Shown one piece after another: positions 1 through 5,497 of a stretch of 6,063 bases of DNA. The translations under genes and the position numbers were made by a program. Every line of letters begins with the position of its first letter. The stretch's first letter is position 1. Below the pieces are notes generated by a model. The model was not told the origin of the DNA. It did not search any database and saw nothing but the letters and a program-made list of their open reading frames with translations. This stretch comes from Gammaproteobacteria bacterium (lineage in GTDB: Bacteria; Pseudomonadota; Gammaproteobacteria; Steroidobacterales; Rariloculaceae), in contig JAFGNC010000154.1 of the NCBI GenBank assembly GCA_016927175.1, positions 1-6,063 of the forward strand. Reading direction: 5' to 3'.

Positions 1-302
1 GCGCCGAGTCCCGCCTTCAGCTGCCCCGGCCTGTCGGCCTCGATGCCGCGCTGGCCCCAGTGCGCGACGAAGCTGCTGACCAGCAGGATCGCGAGCAGGA
101 TCAGCGCGTACGTGAACGACGGGTCCTCGCTCAGCGGCCACTGCGGCTTCGACGAGCCGAGGTAGAAGTAGGCGAAGAACAGCAGCACGAACAGCATCGC
201 TTCCGTGCCGATGAACAGCCACATGCCGATCTCGCCGCGCCGCCGCTCGACGGGCCGCGCGTGCGAGCGCTGCACCGGCACGCTCTCCGCCGCCGCGCTC
301 AC
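1..302 (-). CDS. ctaE: Cytochrome c oxidase subunit III, N-terminal part (runs off left edge)
   Basis: Subunit III of a haem-copper oxidase, an inner-membrane subunit that packs against subunit I and carries no redox metal. The visible 100 residues begin MSAAAESVPVQ. A basic stretch follows, then a membrane segment at about residues 26-49 containing the family hallmark GMWLFIGTEAMLFVLLFFAYF, close to the usual GMWLFI-E-MFF-FFAYF pattern. A second segment lies at about residues 66-82 and is followed by AHWGQRGIEADRPGQLKAGL, which matches the loop after helix 2 in this family. The start is GTG at 302..300. It overlaps the TGA of the subunit I gene (shared GTGA) and is preceded by AAGGAG at 316..311 with 8-base spacing, so the two genes look translationally coupled. 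The product is truncated only by the window edge. Family assignment is firm; whether it is CtaE-like or CoxO/CoxP-like (alternative oxidase) cannot be decided from 100 residues. Confidence 0.9.
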   Translation of the reverse strand, partial: MSAAAESVPVQRSHARPVERRRGEIGMWLFIGTEAMLFVLLFFAYFYLGSSKPQWPLSEDPSFTYALILLAILLVSSFVAHWGQRGIEADRPGQLKAGLG

Positions 303-2263
303 GACGTCAGCTCCTTCTCCTCGGGCCACATCCAGAAGGCTGCCGCCACGGCCGTCGCGAGGCTCAGCAACACGACCACCCACAGGAGCTTCCAGATGAA
401 GGCCAGGAACAGACCGAACAGCAGCAGCGATGCGATCAGCGGCAGCAGCGACTCGTCCGGCATCCGCGCGACGAAACCGTCTATCGCGTCGACCGTGCTC
501 GTCGCGAGCGTCTCCTTGCGCTCGTCGAGGACGCGCTCGTTGCCGGGGTCGGCCTCCTCCTCGTGCGCGTCCCACAGCGGATGACGGCTCGTCACGGTCG
601 GGATGTGCTCGACGCCGTAAACCGGCGGCGGCGACGACGAAGACCACTCGAGCGAGTCCGCATTCCACGGGTTCGGCCCGGCCGGCGCGCCGTGCCGCCG
701 GCTGTGGAAGAAGTTGTAGACGCCGACCAGAACGCCGATCGCGAACAGCACGCTGCCCCCGGTCGTGATGGCGTTCACGAGGGTCCAGCCGCTGTCCGCG
801 CCGTACGTGAAGACGCGCCTCGGCATGCCGAGGAAGCCCGTGATGTGCATCGTCCAGAAGCCGATCATCATGCCCGCGAACATCAGCCAGAAATTCCAGC
901 GGCCGAGGCGCTCGTCCATGAGCCGGCCCGTCATCTTGGGCAGCCAGTAGTAGAAGGCGGCGAAGACCGGAAAAACGTTCGCGCCGATCAGCACGAAGTG
1001 AATGTGCCCGACGACGAAGTACGTGTCGTGCACCTGCCAGTCGAGCGGAATCACGGCGGTCATGACACCGCTCAAGCCGCCGATCACGAGCAGGAAGATG
1101 AAGCCGAGCGCGAACAGCATCGGCGTCGCGATGACCGGCCGCCCGGTCCAGACCGTCGCGAGCCACGCGAAGACCTGGATGATCGTGAAGATCGAGATCG
1201 TCATGCTGGCGGCGCTGAAGAAGCCCATCGACACGTACGGCAGGCCCGTCGCGAACATGTGGTGAACCCAGACGCCGAAGCCGACGAGCCCCGTCAGCAC
1301 GGTCGCCAGCGCCACCCACGTGTAGCCGACGATGGGCCGCCTCGAGAACACGGGCAAGATCATCGAGATCATGCCGGTCGCGGGCAGAAAGATGATGTAG
1401 ACCCACGGGTGCCCGAAGATCCAGAACAGCTGCTGCCACAGCAGCGGATCGCCCGCGCCGCCGGCGTCGTAGAAGCGGAAGCCGAACAGCCGATCCAGCT
1501 CGAGGAACACGAGCGCCGCCGTCAGCGCGGGCAGCGAGAACACGACGACGAACGACGTCGTCATCGTGCTCCACAGGAACAGCGGCATCCGGTCGATCGA
1601 CATGCCGGGCGCCCGGAGGCGCAGTATCGTCGCGATGAAGTTGATCGCGCCCGCGGTCGTCGACACGGTCAGCAGGATCAGCGCGAACGAGAAGAAGTCC
1701 ATGTGCAGGCCGGGCGAGAACTCCGTCTCCGTGAACGGCGCGAAAGCGAACCACCCCGCGCGCGGCGCCATGCCGAGCAGCGGTGCGATGTAGAGCAGCA
1801 CTCCCGACAGCAGGAAGGTCCAATAACTGAAGGCGTTGAGCCGCGGGAAGGCCATGTCCCGCGCACCGATCAGCATCGGCACCAGGTAGTTGCCGAATCC
1901 GGCAAGAATCGGAGACGCGTACCAGAAGATCATCGTCGTGCCGTGCATCGACATGATCTGGTTATAGGCTTCGGCGGACAGGATATCGGCGTCGGGGCCT
2001 GCGAGCTGAATGCGCATCAGCACCGCCTCGATGCCGCCGACCAGCAGGAAGACGAATGCCGTCGCGAGGTATCGTTTACCGATCTTCTTGTGATCGATCG
2101 TGGCCAGGGCGCCGTACAGGTTCGGCGGGTCCGACCAGATGCTTTCGAGGCGCTGAGTAAGAGAAACGGCCGTGGCCAATGCCCTGTCTCCGTGGTAGCT
2201 TTCCGCCACCTCCGACGTTGTAGAGGATCCCCTGGTGCGCTCAGCCGCCGCTGCATCCAACAT
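299..2263 (-). CDS. ctaD: Cytochrome c oxidase subunit I, long form (CtaD/CoxN-like)
   Basis: Catalytic subunit of a terminal oxidase in the cytoplasmic membrane, reducing O2 to water at a haem-CuB centre. With the ATG at 2263 it has 654 residues. Visible ligands are His107 (haem a), His285, His334 and His335 (CuB), Tyr289 (cross-linked Tyr in HPWVY), His420 (haem a3) and His422 (haem a). His412-Asp413 (Mg site) and Arg482-Arg483 (propionate contacts) are also present. D-channel entry residues Asn125, Asp136 and Asn143 are spaced as in the Rhodobacter enzyme. Trp287 replaces the HPEVY glutamate, and Gln363 stands where the K-channel lysine is expected. After the 12-helix core come NPWNADSLEW and SSSPPPVY, a hydrophilic stretch, and two more membrane segments at about 606-645, as in long CtaD forms. 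Other starts are TTG 2272 (in-frame TGA a few codons upstream) and TTG 2179, which has a GGAG 8 bases before it. No strong Shine-Dalgarno precedes ATG 2263. No subunit II gene lies upstream. Confidence 0.93.
   Translation of the reverse strand: MLDAAAAERTRGSSTTSEVAESYHGDRALATAVSLTQRLESIWSDPPNLYGALATIDHKKIGKRYLATAFVFLLVGGIEAVLMRIQLAGPDADILSAEAYNQIMSMHGTTMIFWYASPILAGFGNYLVPMLIGARDMAFPRLNAFSYWTFLLSGVLLYIAPLLGMAPRAGWFAFAPFTETEFSPGLHMDFFSFALILLTVSTTAGAINFIATILRLRAPGMSIDRMPLFLWSTMTTSFVVVFSLPALTAALVFLELDRLFGFRFYDAGGAGDPLLWQQLFWIFGHPWVYIIFLPATGMISMILPVFSRRPIVGYTWVALATVLTGLVGFGVWVHHMFATGLPYVSMGFFSAASMTISIFTIIQVFAWLATVWTGRPVIATPMLFALGFIFLLVIGGLSGVMTAVIPLDWQVHDTYFVVGHIHFVLIGANVFPVFAAFYYWLPKMTGRLMDERLGRWNFWLMFAGMMIGFWTMHITGFLGMPRRVFTYGADSGWTLVNAITTGGSVLFAIGVLVGVYNFFHSRRHGAPAGPNPWNADSLEWSSSSPPPVYGVEHIPTVTSRHPLWDAHEEEADPGNERVLDERKETLATSTVDAIDGFVARMPDESLLPLIASLLLFGLFLAFIWKLLWVVVLLSLATAVAAAFWMWPEEKELTS
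311..316 (-). promoter_or_regulatory. Ribosome binding site for subunit III gene
   Basis: AAGGAG on the minus strand, 8 bases before the GTG at 302..300 and inside the last codons of the subunit I gene. It decides the GTG start and supports coupled translation of the two oxidase subunits. Confidence 0.8.
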
Positions 2264-2401
2264 TTGTGCCAACGCTCTGCCGCGCGCAGGGTCACCCGGC
2301 TCGATCCCGCGTCAGCAGCTGCAACAGCAGCGCGATGCCCTCCGCGGTGCAGCCGGTGCAGCGGCTGTGCCTCCTTGCGGGACCTGAGACCTCTTTTTGA
2401 A
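2264..2401. other. Divergent intergenic region between oxidase and transporter genes
   Basis: The 138 bases between the outward-facing subunit I and livM-livG starts should hold promoters for both operons. I found no convincing -35/-10 pair on either strand. It contains a 9-base tandem repeat, a GC hairpin, a T-run at 2394-2398 just before the livM start, and a good Shine-Dalgarno-like AAGGAGG on the minus strand (2376..2370) with no ATG, GTG or TTG at a usable distance. Confidence 0.5.
2345..2371. repeat. Tandem 9-mer repeat and GC hairpin in intergenic region
   Basis: CGGTGCAGC occurs twice in tandem (2345-2353, 2354-2362). Overlapping it, 2346-2355 can pair with 2362-2371 around a 6-base loop: ten pairs, two of them G-T. 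It is not followed directly by a T-run, so I do not call it a terminator. It could be an operator-like site or a 5' leader structure. The function is unknown. Confidence 0.4.
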
Positions 2402-4573
2402 ATGTTGAATCGCGGCCCGCGCCATCGCCTGTGGATCCTGGCGTTCGCCGTCGCTTACGCCCTGCTCGCGCTGCTCGTCACGAACTCTTATCAGCAGCTG
2501 ATCATGACGGTCGTGCCCGTGTGGGCCGTCATGGGGCTGTCGTGGAACCTGCTGAGCGGCTACAGCGGCCTGATCTCCTTCGGCCATGCCGCGTTCTTCG
2601 GCCTCGGCGCCTACTTCGTCGTGCTCGCGCTGATCAACTGGGATCTGACGCCGTGGGTCGGCATACCGATCGCCGCCGTGATCGGCGCCGTGGCGGGACT
2701 GCTCGTCGGCATTCCGACCTTCCGGCTTCGCGGTCACTATTTCGCGCTCGCGATGCTCGCGTACCCGCTTGCGCTGCTGTACGTGTTCGAGTGGCTCGGC
2801 TATCAGGAAGTCGCGATTCCGATGAAGCGCGAGGCGCCGGCGGCCTACATGCAGTTCGAGGATCAGCGCGTCTACATTTTTCTGGCGCTCGGACTGCTGC
2901 TCGGCGCGATGGCCGTGACCCGGCTCGTGGAACGCTCGCGCTTCGGCCGCTCGCTGCTCGCGATCAAACAGGACGAGACCGCCGCCGAGGCGGCCGGCAT
3001 CGACACGCTGCGCTGGAAGCTCAAAGCGATCACCGTGTCCGGCGCAATGGCCGGCGCGATCGGCGGCTTCTACGCGGTCGTGCTGCTGATCGTGACGCCG
3101 CCGGCCGTGTTCGGAATGCTGGTTTCGGCGCAGGCGCTCGTGGTTGCGATGTTCGGCGGCGTCGGCACGGTCTGGGGTCCTGTCATCGGCGCCGCGACGC
3201 TGGTGCCGCTCGCGGATCTGCTGCATGCGGAGCTGGCGCACATCGTTCCGGGCATACAGGGCGTCATCTACGGCATCGCGATCATCGCGGTGGTTCTGCT
3301 CGCGCCGGAAGGCGTGTTCTGGAAGGTCCGCGATCTGTTGCAGCGGCGGGACCAGAGGGCCGCGCGCGGCGCAGGGCGTCCGGCGCCGGCCGCCGCCGGG
3401 ATCGCGGCGGCGCGAGCCGCGCGCGGCGGACCGGCCGGCACAGCGATCGGCGAGCCCGCGACGGCGGGCGCGGGCGACACCTGGCCGAGCGTCGACCGCC
3501 CTGCCCCGGATGCGCAGGCGGCGCCGCGGCACGTGTCGGCCGAGGGCCTGACGGCCGATGGCGAGTCCGGCGGCGAGGCATCGGCACCGGCACCGGAGGC
3601 CGGCTCGATCGCGGCCGAGGCCGGCGCGATGCTGGCCGAGCCGGGGCGCACCGCCGTCGCGCACTCGGCCGAGGCAGGTGTCGGCGAGTCAGCCGGGGAA
3701 TCGCGCGGCCGGCGCGCCTTCGCGGCGGCCGCGACGCGTTCGGGTCGCGACACAGCGAGCGCTGGCGCCGTCGTTCTCGAAGTGCGGAAGCTCTCGAAGT
3801 CCTTCGGCGGACTGCGCGCCGTCGCGGACGTCGACCTGACGGTCCGCCGCGGCGAGATTCTCGGCATCATCGGCCCTAACGGGGCCGGCAAGACGACTTT
3901 GTTCAACCTGCTGAACGGATTCATGCCGCCGGACGACGGCAAGGTCGTGCTGAACGGCGAGGACGTGACCGGCAAGCGGCCGAACAGAATCTGCCGGCTC
4001 GGCGTCGGCAGAACGTTTCAGGTCGTGAAGCCGTTCACGCGCATGAGCATCGCGGACAACGTCGTGGTCGGGGCCTACGTTCGCGCCGCAACGGACGACG
4101 AGGCTCGAACGCTCGGCGCCCGCGCCATCGAAACGGTCGGGCTGACGGAGGACGCCGACCTGATCGCCGGCAGCATCACGAACCGGCAGCTGCGTCTGAT
4201 GGAGCTCGCCCGCGCGCTCGCGTCGCAGCCGCAGATCCTGCTGCTCGACGAGATCCTCGCCGGGCTGTCGAGCGGCGAGGTGCAGGAGCTGATCGAGCTG
4301 ATCCGGCGGCTCGCCGCCGGCGGCATCACGATCGTGATCATCGAGCATACGATGCAGGCCATGGTGCGGCTCGTGGATCGATTCGTCGTGCTGGATCACG
4401 GCGCCGTGCTCGCCGAAGGACCGCCTGACGCGATCACGAAGGACCCGAAGGTCATCGAAGCTTATCTCGGAAAGAAGTGGCTCGCGGATGCGGCGGCGCG
4501 GGATGCGGCCGCCGCCGGCGAAGGCGCATCGAACGACGCGGGCCCGGCCGCGAGGACCGACGGCGATGCTTGA
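2402..4573 (+). CDS. Fused LivM-type permease / LivG-type ATPase of a branched-chain amino-acid ABC importer
   Basis: A 723-residue fusion of a membrane permease and a cytoplasmic ATPase of the LIV/HAAT import family. Residues 1-310 are LivM-like, with about eight membrane segments. GLSWNLLSGYSGLISFGHAAFFGLGAY (about 45-71) and RLRGHYFALAMLA (108-120) are family hallmarks, and GRSLLAIKQDETAAEAAGID (182-201) is the coupling-loop region. Residues about 315-456 form an Ala/Gly/Pro linker without Lys, Tyr, Asn or Cys, basic at both ends and acidic in the middle. Residues 457-690 are LivG-like: Walker A GPNGAGKT (491-498), Q-loop Gln540, Walker B ILLLDE (612-617), H-loop His649. The signature region reads ITNRQLRLMELARAL instead of LSGGQ; the LivG branch is often degenerate there. 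The start is ATG 2402, where homology to LivM N-termini begins. It has no clear Shine-Dalgarno. The frame is open further upstream, but that part is antisense to subunit I. The TGA overlaps the livF ATG by 8 bases. The substrate is not certain. Confidence 0.9.
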   Translation: MLNRGPRHRLWILAFAVAYALLALLVTNSYQQLIMTVVPVWAVMGLSWNLLSGYSGLISFGHAAFFGLGAYFVVLALINWDLTPWVGIPIAAVIGAVAGLLVGIPTFRLRGHYFALAMLAYPLALLYVFEWLGYQEVAIPMKREAPAAYMQFEDQRVYIFLALGLLLGAMAVTRLVERSRFGRSLLAIKQDETAAEAAGIDTLRWKLKAITVSGAMAGAIGGFYAVVLLIVTPPAVFGMLVSAQALVVAMFGGVGTVWGPVIGAATLVPLADLLHAELAHIVPGIQGVIYGIAIIAVVLLAPEGVFWKVRDLLQRRDQRAARGAGRPAPAAAGIAAARAARGGPAGTAIGEPATAGAGDTWPSVDRPAPDAQAAPRHVSAEGLTADGESGGEASAPAPEAGSIAAEAGAMLAEPGRTAVAHSAEAGVGESAGESRGRRAFAAAATRSGRDTASAGAVVLEVRKLSKSFGGLRAVADVDLTVRRGEILGIIGPNGAGKTTLFNLLNGFMPPDDGKVVLNGEDVTGKRPNRICRLGVGRTFQVVKPFTRMSIADNVVVGAYVRAATDDEARTLGARAIETVGLTEDADLIAGSITNRQLRLMELARALASQPQILLLDEILAGLSSGEVQELIELIRRLAAGGITIVIIEHTMQAMVRLVDRFVVLDHGAVLAEGPPDAITKDPKVIEAYLGKKWLADAAARDAAAAGEGASNDAGPAARTDGDA
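3347..3769 (+). other. Low-complexity linker coding segment inside the livM-livG fusion
   Basis: Codes for roughly residues 316-456 of the fusion. It is dominated by Ala, Gly, Pro, Glu and Arg and shows weak internal repetition: a 14-base unit at 3596-3609 recurs with one mismatch at 3617-3630, giving the peptide echoes PEAGSIAAEAG and SAEAGVGES. Third positions stay G/C-rich and no stop interrupts the frame, so it reads as genuine coding sequence and not a frameshift. Likely a disordered cytoplasmic tether. Confidence 0.65.
4552..4556 (+). promoter_or_regulatory. Ribosome binding site for livF
   Basis: GAGGA lies 9 bases before the ATG at 4566, inside the end of the livM-livG frame. It supports ATG 4566 over starts further upstream, which would add an Arg/Pro-rich tail with no family counterpart. 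Confidence 0.7.
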
Positions 4574-5273
4574 CGTCGACACGCTGCACGTCGCGTACGG
4601 GGAGATCCCGGTGCTGCACGGGGTATCGCTGCGGGTCGGCGAAGGCGAGTTCGTCTCCGTCGTAGGCCCGAACGGTGCCGGCAAGACCACGCTGTTCAAT
4701 GCGATTTCCGGCGTAGTCGACGTGACGGCCGGAGCGCTTCACTTCGACGGCGAGAACCTGCTCGCCGTGCCGGCATCGCGGCGGCCGCATCTCGGCATCG
4801 CGCACGTGCCCGAGGGCCGGCAGGTGTTCCCGTCCCTGACCGTGACCGAGAATCTCGAGATGGGCGCTTACACCGAAGGCGGCCGGCGCGCGTGGACGGG
4901 AAACCTCGAGCGCATCTATGCGTGGTTTCCGATTCTGGCCGAGCGCGCCCGCCAGCCGGCGGGCACGTTGTCCGGCGGCGAGCAGCAGATGCTCGCGATC
5001 GCTCGCGGGCTCGCTTCCGAGCCGAAACTGCTGATGCTCGACGAGCCGTCGATGGGGCTCGCGCCCGCGGTCGCGGACGACATCTTCGAGCGCATCGTCG
5101 CGATCCATCGCGACACGGGCTTGAGTGTGCTGCTGGTCGAGCAACGCGTCGCCGAGGCGCTGCATTTCGCGAATCGCGGCTATGTGCTGGAGACCGGCAG
5201 GGTGATTCTCGAGGGCGATCACGCTACGCTGAGGAACGACGATCGGGTGCGCCAGGCGTACCTCGGCATGTAG
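4566..5273 (+). CDS. livF: LivF-type ATP-binding protein of a branched-chain amino-acid ABC importer
   Basis: The second cytoplasmic ATPase of the importer, 235 residues and the usual LivF length. It would pair with the LivG domain of the upstream fusion to power uptake. It has Walker A GPNGAGKT (34-41), the LivF-typical VPEGRQVFPSLTVTENL (81-97) with Q-loop Gln86, a canonical signature LSGGEQQ (135-141), Walker B LLMLDEP (155-161) and D-loop-region SMGLAP. The switch residue is Gln193 in VEQ, as is normal for LivF where other ABC ATPases carry His. The protein ends AYLGM, a common LivF ending. Its start overlaps the fusion gene (ATGCTTGA), so the two are probably translated together. With a canonical LivF signature and a degenerate LivG signature, one composite ATP site may be the main hydrolytic one (inference). 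Confidence 0.95.
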   Translation: MLDVDTLHVAYGEIPVLHGVSLRVGEGEFVSVVGPNGAGKTTLFNAISGVVDVTAGALHFDGENLLAVPASRRPHLGIAHVPEGRQVFPSLTVTENLEMGAYTEGGRRAWTGNLERIYAWFPILAERARQPAGTLSGGEQQMLAIARGLASEPKLLMLDEPSMGLAPAVADDIFERIVAIHRDTGLSVLLVEQRVAEALHFANRGYVLETGRVILEGDHATLRNDDRVRQAYLGM

Positions 5274-5280
5274 CGGCAAG

Positions 5281-5286
5281 AGGAAG
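5281..5286 (+). promoter_or_regulatory. Shine-Dalgarno sequence before an upstream ATG of the binding-protein frame
   Basis: AGGAAG lies just after the livF stop and 7 bases before ATG 5294. This ATG is in frame with the binding protein gene and no stop intervenes. It is the best ribosome binding site near that gene; ATG 5498, where the signal peptide begins, has none. Confidence 0.6.
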
Positions 5287-5293
5287 ACGGCAA

Positions 5294-5497
5294 ATGAAGA
5301 GACTTGGAAGAAAGCTTGCCGAGACCATCGAGAATATGTTGCGAATGAAGGGATCAGAGTCCTTTTTTGGGGAAAAGGGGTCAGGGGAAAAGGGGTCAGG
5401 GCCCTTTTTCGCCTCAACGGCCAGAGCCACTTGCCGCCGCATACGAAAAAGGGCCCTGACCCCTTTTCTCGCTCTGACCCCTTTTCGCGCGGCAAAA
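5294..5497 (+). other. In-frame 68-codon 5' extension of the binding-protein gene, carrying the repeat
   Basis: From ATG 5294 the frame is open for 68 codons into the signal peptide start at 5498. The predicted extension begins MKRLGRKLAETIENMLRMK. It then translates the repeat into KGSES-FFGEKGSGEKGSGPFF and, on the return arm, RKRALTPFLALTPF. It contains further in-frame ATGs at 5336 and 5345. The first 18 residues look like ordinary coding sequence and the rest comes from the repeat. It could be a real N-terminal extension, an insertion-altered 5' end, or an untranslated leader that is open by chance. Confidence 0.5.
5348..5485. repeat. REP/BIME-like palindromic repeat element with several units
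   Basis: A cluster of units built on AAAAGGGGTCAG. The left side has a diverged unit (5348-5367, GGATCAGAGTCC core), then GGGGAAAAGGGGTCA twice in tandem (5369-5383, 5384-5398). The right side has CTGACCCCTTTT twice (5456-5467, 5474-5485). Positions 5388-5411 and 5444-5467 are a perfect 24-bp inverted repeat around a 32-base loop. Each 24-base arm can also fold alone (AAAAGGG with CCCTTTT). I recall similar AAAAGGGGTCAGAG motifs as dispersed repeats in proteobacterial genomes, some near REP-associated transposases; I cannot check that here. As RNA the whole would form a strong hairpin between livF and the binding-protein gene. Confidence 0.85.

Noticed and set aside
2346..2398. Possible rho-independent terminator (hairpin and later T-run)
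   Set aside because: About 22 bases separate the stem from the T-run, and it would lie just before the livM start where a terminator makes little sense.
2315..2400. Short minus-strand frame after AAGGAGG, reading a Cys-x-x-Cys-containing peptide that ends at a TGA
   Set aside because: It extends back antisense into livM, has no start codon at proper spacing, and the repeated CTGCAC bases alone explain the peptide.
563..2401. Open frame of about 613 codons upstream of and in frame with livM
   Set aside because: It is exactly antisense to the oxidase subunit I gene, its product is Arg/Glu/His/Asp-rich without any recognisable domain, and LivM homology starts at ATG 2402. A shadow of GC-rich codon bias.
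2312..3664. Minus-strand open frame of 450 codons opposite livM and the linker
   Set aside because: Arg/Ala/Gly/His-rich product with no motifs, antisense to a confidently identified gene.
3347..3769. Frameshift or sequencing error joining two separate genes
   Set aside because: Third-position G/C preference continues through the linker in the same frame and no other frame carries LivM or LivG homology there.
3268..3975. Minus-strand open frame opposite the linker and the start of the LivG domain
   Set aside because: Low-complexity Ser/Ala/Pro/Arg product produced by the GC-rich linker read in reverse.
5348..5485. CRISPR array
   Set aside because: Units are short, face each other as inverted pairs and have no regular unique spacers.
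5388..5490. Ordinary intrinsic terminator after livF
   Set aside because: The stem is far longer than usual, has several units and a 32-base loop, and lacks a terminal T-run after a GC stem. A repeat element explains it better, though it may still attenuate transcription.
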